Below are positions 22,874-36,196 of a stretch of 64,000 nt of DNA, piece by piece. Origin of the DNA: Marisa cornuarietis (lineage: Eukaryota; Mollusca; Gastropoda; Architaenioglossa; Ampullariidae); the NCBI GenBank assembly GCA_004794655.1, contig SMMW01000003.1, forward strand, positions 1,860,001-1,924,000. The letters run 5' to 3'. A program made the translations under genes and the position numbers. Each line of letters begins with the position of its first letter. The first letter of the stretch is position 1. The notes below the pieces were generated by a model. The model did not search any database, was not told where the DNA came from, and worked only from the letters and a program-made list of their open reading frames with translations.

Positions 22874-24407
22874 TGAGGGTCCTGTACAGACAGGGACCAT
22901 AGTGCAATGTATTATGGCAATGGTCTTCACTAAACTTCACTATGCGATGTTGCTGAGAAGAGAGATGTGAGATCAAGACCCTTGGGGTCGTGTGTATTCC
23001 TTTAAGAAAGTGTCCAAGAAAGTTTAACCTGATTTATAGGGATAGGGACATCTCTTCAGGGGACAGTGATGATAAAACAGTTTTCTGCTTTATATGGATA
23101 GAGACTCCTTAAAATCAGATTTTGGTGATAGAAGACAAATTCCCTGCTGCTGTCATTTCTGCCCGCCTACGACGGTTATTTTGAGACCGTGTGGTCTTGA
23201 CAAAAGAGTCTAGAAGAAATGGGATTGCGCCTTGTCAGCTAGTTTCCTGACAATACTTTGTGTGTCAGAAACAGACCACGGCAGCTGTCGGACACGGGCT
23301 ACCTTGGCTGATTTACTGTATGTCCACTGACCCTTGCTTGTGGATCTCGGGGGTGTGGGTGATTGGGTTGGGTGAGTGTGTGTGTGTGTGTGTGGGTGTC
23401 CTCTTGTAGCAATCCGTGCAGTGCTGTCACATGGTCGATTGTTCGTCCAGGAACTAGCGATATTGATTATGCAGGCACAGTGCTGCGTGAGAAGGAAGAC
23501 CTTCCCCCTACCCCTTCTCTTTTCTTCATTTTCTCCTCCTCATATGGTCCGTCTTTAGTCGAGGTGTTTGTCTTTCAAAAAGGATGACAAAATGTTTGAA
23601 GGTTTGTTAAAAAAAAACTATAGATGTATGTGACGGAAGTGGGCCTGGGTCTCATACATTCAGCCAAGGCCAAGATCAAAGAGCGTGTCTTGCTGAAGAT
23701 GGGATTGTATATAACAATTTTCACATGTGTCAGAGCTTAATGACAGTCCTCAAAATAAAAACAATTCGAACGACTGTCACAGTGCTGGCCGGGATTCAAT
23801 GCTGTATAATACTGTAGTCTTTATCCACCTGAATGGTCTACTTTTGTATGTCTGTTCACAACAGACAGAGACATTTTTCTTCGTTGTATGTTTCTATAAG
23901 TAATAAACTACAACAAAAATAGCCCCCATCAATCACCCACAGAGTTACACCCTCACATTTACACTCTGTTACACTCGCACAGTTGTTACACACAGTTACA
24001 CTCACAATCATCATTTCAGTGACGATTGTCAGAGACATACCACAGTGTTACGAGCTATGATAAGAAAGACTAAAGTTTATTTACCAGCCTTGTTAAAGAG
24101 AAAACACTCTTCACGGCGACCAGTAGTTCCCATCTGCGGCCAGAGGGTAGCATGTGGACATGGCGATGAAGCGGGTGGGCGTGGTCTGTGATATGCCGAC
24201 AGCTTTTAACCTCACAGCCCTGATGTGTAGATCACCTAATGGTCTTTGTGGAATGCCATTGATGTTGCCAGCATTTACCACCCTTATCAAACAAGCTTCA
24301 TCCTTGATATAGAGACCGACAAGTCACAGAGACCGATTGAATGTTAAAATAATCTCGATTAAATCAGGCTGCCCTATATAAACTAGAGGACAGGGCTGCT
24401 GACTCCG
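22874..24407. other. no gene seen
   Basis: Non-coding. Contains a (GT)n run at 23376-23394 and a cluster of ACTCACA/GTTACAC motifs near 23940-24010. No coding signal was found. Confidence 0.5.
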
Positions 24408-24551
24408 AAATTCCTCATCTGTTAGTTGTATACAATTTGCTGATAACTTTTAGTATCTAAATTCCTCAGCTGTCACTTGTATACAGTTTGCCGATAACTT
24501 CTTATAGTATCTAAATTCCTCAGCTGTATACAATTTTTCGATAACTTCTTG
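24408..24551. repeat. degenerate tandem repeat, about 52 bp x 2.7
   Basis: AAATTCCTCAGCTG recurs at 24408, 24459 and 24512, each followed by TTGTATACARTTTGCNGATAA-type sequence. Confidence 0.75.
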
Positions 24552-24859
24552 GTGATTCGAATTGTTTCCTGGAGAAGTCTTTGATCTGTGTTCAGTTACA
24601 TATGAAGGAAGTTCCAGTTCTTTAACTGATGTTAAAAGACCTGTCTACTTCTATTTCTCTCGCCCTCTGGTACGTAGGCCTCTTCGATAATAAATTAATC
24701 AATGGTACAGCTTCCTCTATTAAAGGCATTAGTAGCCAACTACACATGTAACATTATTGATACAGATGATATTTCTGGTGCCTATACTGATTCTAATCGA
24801 CATTTTTTCCACTTACAGTTTTTTAGTGCAGGGGGATTGGGGAGGAGGAAGTGAATGGG
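24552..24859. other. no gene seen
   Basis: Short AT-rich spacer between two arrays. Confidence 0.5.
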
Positions 24860-25214
24860 TCAGTGAGGAGAAGGTGAAGAAACCTGGCCAAGACAGAATA
24901 GTCATTTCCTTCTGACGAAGATGATACATGTCAGTGAGGAGAAGGTGAAGAAACCTGGCCAAGACAGAATAGTCATTTCCTTCTGACGAAGACGATACAT
25001 GTCAGTGAGGAGAAGGTAAAGAAACCTGGCCAAGACAGAATAGTCATTTCCTTCTGACGAAGATGATACATGTCAGTGAGGAGAAGGTAAAGAAACCTGG
25101 CCAAGACAGAATAGTCATTTCCTTCTGACGAAGACGATACATGTCAGTGAGGAGAAGGTAAAGAAACCTGGCCAAGACAGAATAGTCATTTCCTTCTGAC
25201 GAAGATGATAGGTG
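24860..25214. repeat. 71-bp minisatellite, 5 copies
   Basis: Units start at 24860, 24931, 25002, 25073 and 25144 (TCAGTGAGGAGAAGGT). They are almost identical. One site alternates GATGAT, GACGAT, GATGAT, GACGAT, GATGAT, so the array probably grew in 142-bp steps. Units 1 and 2 have GTGAAG where units 3-5 have GTAAAG. Confidence 0.95.
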
Positions 25215-25369
25215 TGAAAGACTAGATAATGTCTGAAGAGTTGTTTTATTACTGTGAAGACACTGCATTGATGGAAAGGATCTTGTTGACAGATGTCTCA
25301 TTCAGCCTCCTCCCAGGTCTGACAGCAGACAGAAGGTTTTTCGTGTCTGGTCTCCATGGCTTTGTTGCC

Positions 25370-25382
25370 GTTGCCAAGCAAC
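25370..25382. promoter_or_regulatory. X-box-like (RFX) palindrome
   Basis: GTTGCCAAGCAAC has the inverted GTTGCC / AGCAAC half-sites of RFX X-boxes with a 1-base spacer. It sits 14 bases from a CACGTG E-box. RFX sites often mark ciliary gene promoters, but no gene is attached here. Confidence 0.35.
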
Positions 25383-26059
25383 GTGATGTGTCTGCCACGT
25401 GAAGCGAGTAAGCGAGTAATACGGGGACATTTTGGACTTTTCCGAAAGGCTGGAGCGAGGAGAGGTCGACTGGCTCATAGTGATGTGTCACCCAACACGG
25501 TGTTGAACTTGTATCACCCGCACTTCAGTCTCCTCCATTGTTGAACGGGGTGTGGAGTCGGCTCATCTGGATGTTGCATCGTCAACTCTCGGGGACTGTT
25601 TTTCACTCCCGTCTTTTTGCCACCCGCATCTTCAAAATGAAAAAAGGAAAGAAAAGAGTAACCCGTTTCAGCTGCTTTAGCACAAAAATGTAATGGGGCG
25701 GAAGAAGGCTCTGGCTAGAAAACTAGCCGCAGGTGTCGAGAGGCCGAGAATGTGGAAATACGCATCGACAGAAAGTCTTATAGCTAGCAAGCTTAGGGTT
25801 TTAAAACAGACTTGAAATTATCACTTCTTTCCTCTTCTTCTTACATAGGCGGGTGTGGTGGCAGCTGATTTTCGTGAAACTGTCGAGTTTTTATAAAAAA
25901 ATCAGTTTACAAACTGCTGCTTGTGCGATAAGGCTAGATTATTTTAGGGGTAGGTAAATTGTTGAAGCTGAAAAGAACAGTTGACGTCAGTGTTTTTTCA
26001 TTTATATTTCCTACTGATTTCTTTCTGAAATTGCTATCATTCTTCATTTCTTCCTCCCC

Positions 26060-26100
26060 TTTCTTTTTCTTTCTTTCTTTCTCTCTCTCTCTCTCACACA
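26060..26100. repeat. (TTTC)n(TC)n tract
   Basis: Pyrimidine-only simple repeat ending in CACACA. Confidence 0.9.
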
Positions 26101-27132
26101 GCGCCCCTCCCTAAATCACTTGATTCTTCTTTCTGGGTCTCTTTCTGCAAGTATGCGGTTACTTCGGATTTCTTTGTTTCTTTGTTTGCCCAGATCACTC
26201 GGTAGACTTCGATGAGGAAAGAATCGGATTCCGACCACTCGATAATATTTTTTTATAAAAATTTCCACATCCTATTCGAAAAGGTATATAAATTGTCATT
26301 GGTTGACAAAACAATAAAACACTGGCAAATGTGTAAAAAAAATTAGCAAAAGTACCATTTTATAATAATTAGCTAGATGTTCACGAGGTGAGGGAAACTG
26401 TGGAAATATCAGTCGCTCTAGTGGTGGAGGGACCGGTCAGCTTTGTCTACGCGCAGTGGGGGTACCGTGGGGGTACCGTGGTCGGTTACTGGCGATTTGT
26501 TTATCGGTGTGCCAAAGTAAAATCACGGAGTGCCAGTTTAGTAGTAACTACATGCTTTTCTTCGGGTGAGCGGTTTATCTGGTAGCTGCTTTCGTTGAAA
26601 TACTTAGAATAATGTTCGGTATGTATGCCTCTTGGTGACGAGTGAGTTACTTGGTGCTCGATTACAGACACACTGCACTCCTGCGTTAGTTGAAGACACA
26701 AACGGATGTCTGTTCCAGTGTTTGCTTCTGTTTTTTTTACCCCTATGTCGTTCAACATTTTAAACCCTTGGGTGGGGCAGATTTAGAGGCAGTGTGGAGC
26801 CGTTGTAATAGCATGAGATTTTTGCATTGGAGATAATTTACCCTCAAATCAGGAAGTTACTCATTCTTATGTTGTTCTCGCGGGGCTCACGTGATTTGAC
26901 ATCGTTGTGGGGATGTTGTTAGCAAGCCTTAATGACTTGTGTTTCTCTCACATTGCTTGTTTGGGATACACTTCATGCGCTGACAATGTTGTTTCTTGAA
27001 AATCTTCTTAGCTGGAAATGGCTTTAGAAGCAGAGTTTCGGTCGTGCGCAAGCTTCACGCAGTATTTCTTGCTTAAAACCACGCATTTCCCAAATACAAA
27101 AACAGTTCATCCACATTTTCATTTAAATCTTC

Positions 27133-27157
27133 ATTTATTATTATTATTATTATTATT
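27133..27157. repeat. (TTA)n microsatellite
   Basis: About eight ATT/TTA units. Confidence 0.9.
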
Positions 27158-27760
27158 TGCTAGGACCTGGCCTTAAACTTGATACTACTTACACCGGGCC
27201 ACAATTCAAACATGTTTGCATTTACTAAACACATGCAGCACTCGCAGTCAAATAGCCGGAAAATGAGAAATAAATGTTTACAGGTAAAATAAAATAAGAA
27301 TTGTAAATAGCTCCTGTGGCGTTCACCATAGCGGATGAAGTTTATATCTGCAATTGTCTCTGTAATCATTCAGGGGCCCTGAGGGTTAGTCGTTATCTGT
27401 GGGCAAAATGGGAAAAACATCTTGTTTCTATACTTACTATTCACTGTCCACACTCGCGTGGATGTTGCTGATACTTGACACTCACAGCATCGTTACAACA
27501 GATTTATAATTACTGTTCAAGGGGTAAAGCACTATTCCGTGGACACCACTTAACTACGGAGATAAGAGGCTTGAGTTGATTTTACTTGGATGACGGCTTA
27601 CTCTAGCTTCATGGATACTCGTATGTCCACAGTCATCAGCAGTCTCAAATCGTGCTTAAAACAATGAAACTTTTGAAAATTTGGAACATCCTTCGGCATA
27701 CTCTTTGATCTAGTTTTTTTTAGTTGGATCCTTTCACCCTGAGCTCAACCTCCGCTTTCT

Positions 27761-27827
27761 ACACGCACGCACGCACGAACAAACGGACGCACAAGCATCC
27801 ATGCACGCACGCACGCACGCACGCACA
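27761..27827. repeat. (ACGC)n microsatellite, interrupted
   Basis: Two ACGC tracts are separated by a diverged stretch (27779-27802). Confidence 0.9.
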
Positions 27828-27864
27828 GAGAACTAAAGGACAAAAGGAATCATCGATCTGACCA

Positions 27865-30690
27865 CTAACACGATTTGCTGTCGTAAATTAAATAATAGCC
27901 GTGCTTTCCCAAAACCATTTCTGTGCAATCCAAAGAAAAAATATCCCACAAATTTTCAGTACGCGCATTATTTTTGTTTTCAACACTGGAGCAATAGCGA
28001 GAGACTACTTGGGAAATAGATGCAACAGGAATCTGTAGACACAGCTTTTTCTGGTAGATGTTAATTTTGTTCCCATGACCACATAAGTTACTTTCTAACG
28101 AAACCCGCTGTTGTACAAGAGATGACAAGGCTGTGCGGTCAGTAACACTCTGCCAGTGATGAGAGCGAATGATGGATGTCACATCTTCAGACCTCAGCAC
28201 TTTTCTGAATACTTTGAAGTCTATCAAGAAGATAATCGGGAATACCCTAGAGACTTACAGCAGCCAGGCTTCGAGAGCACAGACTAGTATTTTGCATCGG
28301 TGGTGAAACAATAATGAGTGAAACTAAGTCTTCGATCTTCGAGGTAGCCAACATTGAGTTGGGTTGGGTTGGGCAGGGGTAAAGAAATTCGAATCTTCAG
28401 CAAATGTTCTCATGAATTTACTTGAGGTCCGGGTGTGTATGTGAGGAAATGCGAATCTCTAGCAAGCGTTGATGTAGTTTTAAAGACTTTTTAACTGCTT
28501 CCTTCCCCTGTTCAGTTCTGTTTACTGAATAACACATGTTTGTGACTATGAAAAGATTTTTCAGATTATTAAAACTTTCTACTATTTTGAGTACCCTTGG
28601 TTTAAGTGTATTTGTCAGATTATTAGAACTTCCTGCTATCTTGAGCACACTTGGTGAAGCGTATTTGCATTTGGTTACTTCTCCGACAAGCTGGAAACTC
28701 TACCAGCGGCGCAGGACATTTTTGTTGTCAAGCCGTTAAGTTAAAGAGCTATTTTGTCGTCTAGCTGTGAACGGAAAGTGCCAGTCTTCTTGTCAAACTG
28801 TCAGCAGAAAGAGCCATTACGTTTCGCAGGGCTTCTGTAGACACCAGAATAGCAATGTCGGCGGTAGTTAATGGAAGCAGTCCTCTCAGACAAGACGTTT
28901 CCTCTCGTTAGGCTACCCTGATGTAATTAAGGTCGCCCTAGACATCCTCAATCAAAGACCTCACTGCACGAACTCAAGACCCCCGCCGATTAAATAGTTG
29001 ATGTATGGTGGTGAAGACCAGATGGAGCTGAGAACAGAAGTCTTATATTAGTACCTGTATCACCAGCACATGTGACTTCAGACCCAAAAGGCGGATGGCA
29101 GGAGCAAGTGGCGGGATGTGCGTAAATGAATATAGTCATCTACACAGTACATACAGTGATGTACACAGTGAATACAAGGCACGAGAACAGGAGCCTTGAG
29201 TAATAAGCGATGTAGGCGAAGATACGATGGTTTCAAAGACCATAGACAAGTAAGACCGGAAGCAGTTGTAAACAGTGCCAGAGAGGCCGAAAGTAAGGCG
29301 AAGGCGCTGGAGAAAGTTGTCGTGATTGAATGTATCGATGGCAGCCGATAGATCCAGCAATGATGGTATCAACGCAGTCCCAGTCGAATGATCTTCACGA
29401 TAGGCTGGCTGAAACGGTTCAGGTGGCTGGAGAGATGGTTCAGGAGCTGGACCGGCAAAACCTTTCGGAATATTTGGGACAGAAAAGGGGAGACAGAAAA
29501 CACGACGGTAATTTTTGAGGTCATTTGGGTGGAGGCTGAGTTTCTTCAAAAGTGAGGTGACGACCGCTTGCTTAAACAACGAGTATACAAGGAGTGATTG
29601 ATGATTCGATAAGTGTAATCAAGTGTAATCAATCTCGTGCTGAAGGTGGTGTGTGTTTGAGGGGGAGGGGGGTTTCCAGGATTTCTTCTGTAAATTTATG
29701 ATGGTCTCCCTTGACCTGGGACTCGGTGATATGCACAAACTTCAGTAAAGGTGTTCCGGAGAAAATATTAAAAAAAGTAAGACTTGCGAGACTGGTGGTA
29801 CAGGCTCTGATAGGTCGGTGTTTTCCAGAAAGTATTTGCTGGCCAAACTGTTCTAGAGAAATGGAACAAGGCAGAGTGGCGGTTTCATTGTGCTTGACCC
29901 CACAAACCGAAACAAATCCCTTCTTGAAATTTATTGTTCTAGCATCTCTTTGGTATCTCGAATCTTTTCAGAAATAATTAAGTTTGTGATCTTGTGAAAC
30001 CAAAAAAAAAAAAAAAAACAACATTTTGTGGGATTTCGGGACGTCTTTCTCCACAGGTGGTCAGTAACGGCGCTTTGTCTGTGCACTCTTTGCCTCATGG
30101 GTAAGCCATGGAGCATGGGGGCAGTCAGTGACAGCGAGGGGAGTGGTGAGAAGACAGAGGAGCATGATGGTATCAGTCAGTCTCAGGCTGTGGAGCAACA
30201 CTAGGTCATCCGAGATTTTACTGACCATTTTCAAGTTGGAGACATCAGCGCGGAAGGCGGCGAAATCAACGAAAGTTAAGTTGCCGGAGGTGACGACACG
30301 TTTAGTCAGCGCAGCTGTTTGAAGCCGCAGGTGAGAAGATGCTGGAAAATGGTCCAACAGTAACTTGTCAGACGAAGACAGATCGCGGATAGAGGGGGCC
30401 TTGAGGAGCTGGCGTAGTGGTGCTTGTGGATCAGGTGTACCTGACATCACTCCTCCTTGAGTTATGTTAGACGCCTTGCGTAATAAATGGAAAGACAATA
30501 AAATTTAAAACGGAAGTCGCCGATACGCACAGGGTTGGTATTTGCGGGTATACGCTGATCCTGCAGTCGGGGAAAATTTAGACCCCACAAGCTTGTTCCT
30601 TCTACTGGGAAATGGCCGATAGAGACAGAAGAATGTCCTGGACTGGTTAAGGTGAGTCATTTTTACCTGGCAGAGTTGAAAGGTGTGGAC
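27865..30690 (-). pseudogene. CR1-like LINE relic, endonuclease to RT C-terminus
   Basis: Minus-strand pieces, in element order. About 30590-30640: endonuclease segment CLYRPFPSRRNKLVGSKF. About 30060-30498: DHFPASSHLRLQ (end of the endonuclease), FVDFAAFRADVSN, then PWLTHEAKSAQTKRR. About 29940-29990: SEKIRDTKEMLEQ, next to a poly-T insertion. About 29136-29579: FKQAVVTSLLKK, DLKNYR, LDLSAAIDTFNHDNFLQRL and FRSYLS. About 29134-29148: YCVDD, the decayed YADD catalytic box. About 27865-28227: VFRKVLRSEDVTSIIRSHHW, matching the segment before 'LHWLPV' late in CR1-type RTs. Order and motifs fit the CR1 group. Several frameshifts, stops and a loss inside the endonuclease make it inactive. Confidence 0.8.
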
Positions 30691-31567
30691 GTTGCCATCG
30701 GATGTTAAGATGACTACGCACTTTCAGTAATTCTTTGAAAGAGGACCTCAGTTCCACCGGCGTGCGTCAGTCTCGAGCAGGGATGAAGAATAACACCTAC
30801 ACCTGGAGGCGTGACATCTTGTGTCTCCCCTTCATCACCGGCAGATTTCAACCAGCTCTCAGTCATAAATTTAGAAAACAAGATTAAAAAACGAAGTCAG
30901 TATAGTGAATTTTTAAAAAAGGTTATGCCAGAATATAGGACTGATCGCTGACTTAATTTAGCTGAATATGAAGACAAATAAAGAAAAGAAAATCGAACTT
31001 TAATTCTTCTTTAAACTACTTAATCTGTGATGTGGTGAGTGGGGTGGATTAAAACTCCATTCTTCTTTCTTTTAGTCCATTCTCCCCTCTACTTATGTCC
31101 TGGATCACACTTTATCATGCAGTTTGCAGTCTAGCGCATGTCTAAAATTAGAAACTGTTATTTTCTTCTTTTAATTTCCTATTTTCTTTGTGGTTGTGGA
31201 GACCTTTCAAAACCTGAGATTCATATGCATGCATGACCAATAAGCAAGAGCATTCTGAGGGCAGAGGCAGAGTCTTTAGAAGTTTGCGTCTGGAGCACCG
31301 GATGAGTGTGGGTGGGGGTGCTGCTGAGAGTTTATGGGTGAGGAGGAAAGCTCACCGCCATGTGAAAGGGTCCTATGTTCAAGGAGGAAGCGAGGTCGAA
31401 CTGAATGCACTTTCTTCTGGAAAATCGATGGCGCCCTGGAGTCTGAGAGTGAGAAGGCATGTTGGTTTGAAACTGTACCTATAGGGACTCCTCCCTTACT
31501 TCCAGGTCCCCGTGCCACGTTGAGCAGGTTGAGACCAGCTCCAGGAGCCGGCTTCATTCACGTTTTT
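30691..31567. other. no gene seen
   Basis: Non-coding. Beyond the recognisable endonuclease piece the sequence is AT-rich. Frames at 31233-31579 overlap on both strands without domains. Confidence 0.5.
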
Positions 31568-32485
31568 GCTGTACGATAACCCCTAGCAATCACTTTTAGC
31601 TGTATGATAACCCCTACCAGTCACTTTTAGCTGTATGATAACCCCTAGCAGTCACTTTTAGCTGTATGATAACCCCTAGCAGGCACTTTTAGCTGTATGA
31701 TAACCCCTAGCAGGCACTTTTAGCTGTATGATAACCCCTAGCAGGCACTTTTAGATGTATGATAACCCCTAGCAGGCACTTTTAGCTGTATGATAACCCC
31801 TACCAGTCACTTTTAGCTGTATGATAACCCCTAGCAGGCACTTTTAGCTGTATGATAACCCCTACCAGTCACTTTTAGCTGTATGATAACCCCTAGCAGG
31901 CACTTTTAGCTGTATGATAACCCCTACCAGTCACTTTTAGCTGTATGATAACCCCTAGCAGGCACTTTTAGCTGTATGATAACCCCTAGCAGTCACTTTT
32001 AGCTGTATGATAACCCCTAGCAGGCACTTTTAGCTGTATGATAACCCCTAGCAGGCACTTTTAGCTGTATGATAACCCCTAGCAGTCACTTTTAGCTGTA
32101 TGATAACCCTACCAGTCGCTTTTAGTTGTATGATAACCCTACCGGTCGCTTTTAGTTGTATGATAACCCCTACCAGTCGCTTTTAGTTCTATGATAACCC
32201 CTACCAGTCGCTTTTAGTTGTATGATAACCCCTACCAGTCGCTTTTAGTTGTATGATAACCCCTAGCAGGCACTTTTAGCTGTATGATAACCCTACCAGT
32301 CGCTTTTAGTTGTATGATAACCCTACCGATCGCTTTTAGTTGTATGATAACCCCTACCAGTCGCTTTTAGTTGTATGATAACCCTACCAGTCGCTTTTAG
32401 TTGTATGATAACCCCTACCAGTCGCTTTTAGTTGTATGTTAACCCCTACCAGTCGCTTTTAGTTGTATGATAACCCCTACCAGTC
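31568..32485. repeat. 31-bp minisatellite, about 30 units, two subtypes
   Basis: The unit is GCTGTATGATAACCCCTAGC followed by AGGCACTTTTA. Left units (to about 32100) are mainly the AGGCAC...GCTGT type, interspersed with AGTCAC units. Right units (from about 32110) are mainly the AGTCGC...GTTGT type, several lacking one C. This shows local homogenisation of two subtypes. Confidence 0.95.
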
Positions 32486-35400
32486 AATGTTGTAAGCATT
32501 TGAGGTGATTGCTTGACGTGAGGACACATCTAGTACGGTTGTGCACCCAGCATTATGGTGTTAGGTACCCTGCCTCCCCACCTCGCCAACCGTCAAGGAA
32601 ATCGAGACCGAGGAAAAAGGCATGCTTTGTACAGGTACCGATATTTTAGAGTTTAGACGAACAAGATGAAAGAAGAAAGCGTTAGAGGAAAAAGGGAGTG
32701 GCTTTTTCTTACTCGTTTGTGAATCAGTCTTGCACATAAATGATAGCGTAACAGATGAAATTTAATTTAAATCGCACTTTTGCTACCCTTTTGTTTGTCT
32801 GTCTGTCTGACACACGCACGGCAACACAGAGTGATGGTTGGCTTGCCCTTCTTTTCAACCCTCCCAGTTCCGCCAAAAACACACACACACACACACGTTC
32901 TCTTCCGCGAAAGAAAACATTTCTCAATTGTTTAATCACGATGCACACGGCCTCCGCACAGTGTGATTTCTTTCATCGCTCTTCGTCTGGCAGGCTGCGT
33001 GGCCGCACCAGGCTGTGCAAACAGTTTGCACACAAATGCTGTTGAGACTCTGTCCGTTTCTCCCATTCAGTGTTGACAGCCCCAGCGTCTCCTGCAATGC
33101 CGCCCGACATGGCTTGGGAGGAGAGAGATGTCATGTAAAGATTCATGGCGGTAACACGTGACTAGAACCATTTGCTGCTGCCTTCTACACTTGACACATT
33201 GTCCAATGTGTGACTATGTGTCAGATATGTGACCATTGTGCACGTGACCGTTATGTAAAATTTGCCACTCAGTCAAAACATAATGGGCTTTGGACCAAAT
33301 GAGGAAGGTTCCAGCGCCACAGCGAATGTGAGTGGCTCAGTCTCCCCAGACATGCGTGTCGTGAGCTCATGTGTCCACACAAACACTTGAGTTCCACTCA
33401 CCCCCAAGAGTGCGCACGCGTAAAATTTCAAATCACGCATATGATTTAAACAGGGTTCATGCCCAATGCACACTAATGGGCGGCGTTTTCAGATCCGTAC
33501 TTAGCGGATGAGAATCCCCCCACCACCACCCCAAACAAACTTAAAAAACAAACAAAAAACAAACAAAGCTAAGTGCACTTCACCGGGCACTTCAAACCGC
33601 TTGCTGCTGAGAAAACAGGAAAAGAGTGCATGTGGACATGGCATGTTCCTATGTTTTTACATCATCTTTTCTTGTGCGTATTTTGGAATGTTATGGAATG
33701 TGGTTTCATCACGGAAATAGTCTTGGAAACTTCATCGTAGCTTTAATTTCTTAGCGGATGTGATGCGCGTGCGTGGTGTTTAAAGCACTCCCACGTACAT
33801 TAAGGGGCAGTCTTATCCGTTAGGCAGATATCTGAGGTCGTGACACCAGCTCGTGCAGTTGTTGTGTCTGACGGTATTGAGGAGGGGGAAAGGAAGACAA
33901 TTATCATCTAGACCCTGGCCTTTACAGCATACGCTTTCATTTGCTTATTTCCATTATTCTCCCCACAAGAGTTTTTGACACATTAGTGCGTCTGGCATCC
34001 AGGTACAGAAAATGCTTGAGAAAAGCTTAAGGCTGGCTTGAGTGTCATGGCGAAATTGCTTTGCCTGATTCTCTACCATAAAGTAAATGAAGAGGCGTTT
34101 GGAGTATCACAAAACTCAGAAGAGATGAAATCTTAAAAGAGTTTAAAGATAAATTAGAGAATAGAATTTAAAGTTGAGAAAGCCCTTTAAGCGAGTCTTG
34201 TCACTGAAGTGTTAGGGGGTGTACTTAGTGAAATAATGTTTGGCTTTCTAAACGCACTTGATATTATATTTATCATCTGAAATCTGCTGAACATTGGTTA
34301 TAATGCACTTCACCGGGGACTTCAGACTGCTTGCTGCGGAGAAAACATGGGATTTGAATTACATTTATTGCTAATCATGTTTGTGGGGATGAAGCACTTT
34401 CAGTGTGTTTTGCTTTTCTGCTTTCTATGTCGTTAATTAGGAGTGCTATACATATATATATATAATTGCTTCCTGAATCAGTCAGTTGCGGCAGGTTGTT
34501 GAGTAATCCATCATGGGCAGATTATCGGGTCGTAGTGTGCTGAGTTGTGACAAGCTGCTGTCTGGCTTGCAAACTGCATGAGAATCACATTTAAAAAGTC
34601 GCCATTGTTACAGTGCTAGGGGTCACATGTCCTAAGTGTTTACGAAGCCTGCTATATTTATTTCTTATTTCTTTAAACTTTCCATTGAATGTCGATGAGA
34701 TCCTATGTCTTAGTGGAAATGAGAATGTGGACTGTTTGTTAGGTACAGGTTATACTATAGGTTCGCTGCCGAAATGTTTGTTTCTCTGAGACCTTTTTGT
34801 TGTGCGGCATTGTAGTCCCTTGTTCCTTGTTTTGGGTTTGAATTACCAGTCCGTGTTGATGTTCCACTTGTCCGTGGGACTACTGTCTATCTGTGGGTGC
34901 CACATAGTCACAGGGAGCTGGGCATAGCATGCTTCGGATACGCACGCGCTGCATCTCTGCCAGAAACATTATCTGTAGATTTCTCAGGAATGTACCTTTT
35001 GCCAGGAAGTATAACCAAGGTTTTTTTTTTTTTTAGGAAATTGGTTTGATTTGTGATCCGAAAGACTTGAAACGTTGAGCTCAGATTGTTTTGCACGTAA
35101 AATGATTGCGTTCTTACTTTCACTGTTGATTTCCGTTCTTACCTTAATTGTTGATTTTTGAACTTGCCAGCGAAATCGACTGATGAAAGAATGTAGTGTA
35201 CTGTGCTCCCACCCTCAACAGATAGATGAGTATATTTCGGACCGTGGTCTCCCTCCAGGACGCCGTGTGATAGGCGGAGATCAAAGCGTGCGAGGAGTTT
35301 CTGCGAACACCTGGTCAGGTGCCTTTATCTGCAGATCAGTGGCGCCCCCTGCGAGCAGCGGCCGACTCATTGCTTAAATACACAATGTGTGCTGCAGGTT

Positions 35401-36196
35401 TTCACACAGTAAATGTCCTCACACACTGGTGGCTCCAACTGTCATACTGTGCTTTGGTCTCTGTTGTCGACAGCTTTTAGCTGTCATCACCCGCTGTGGG
35501 CTCTGTTATCAATAAATTCAGGTATCACCACATGTTGTCGACACGTCCAGTTGTCATCACGCGCTGCGGCATCTTTTGACACTTAATGTAGTATATTATT
35601 GAGAAATGTGTTTTGTCAGTTTACTTTTACATTGAAAACAACATAACAGTTATACTGGGAAATCTGTGGTGTCCGTGTCATTATAGAGCATTAGAAGTGT
35701 TTTACACCACTCGATGCTTTCCTGACTCGCAGATATTGATGTCATGACGGGAGGGACTGTGTCGGTACACCTCCGTGTATAATGTGTGCATGAGAGTATG
35801 TGCGTATGTGTGGCAAGGGTAGCTGTCCGAAACAAGCTTCTCACAAAACGAGATTACAGGTTGTGGGTGCGTGTGTGCAAAAGGGGTATAGCCGTGCAAT
35901 AAAAGACGTAGTCATCTAGGGGAGGTAATAACATTTTTAGTAAGCTTCACAAGTTGCGTCCCATGTCACAATGTGGTACATCACGGCCGGGGCTTTTCTT
36001 ACAATTTGAAACTCTTTCCCTGTCTCCGGCGAAGCACTTAAACGCTTTTCCTGCATTCAGATCTCATATCGGACACGCTGTTCTTTTTCTACTGTACCAC
36101 CTAAGTTAAACATTTGGTAGAATCCCCCACTCCCCTCTCTCTCACACACTACCCAGCCACACAAACATTCACTCATGCTAGCAAAGTTACACATAA

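Larger units (their letters stand above)
25215..27864. other. no gene seen apart from short sites listed separately
   Basis: Non-coding. The patch 25340-25560 is richer in GC and holds an X-box-like site and an E-box CACGTG (25396-25401). The duplication GTGGGGGTACC is at 26455-26480. No coding frame with features was found. Confidence 0.5.

Noticed and set aside
31568..32485. CRISPR-like array
   Set aside because: Units are contiguous with no variable spacers, and the context is eukaryotic. The same applies to all other arrays here.
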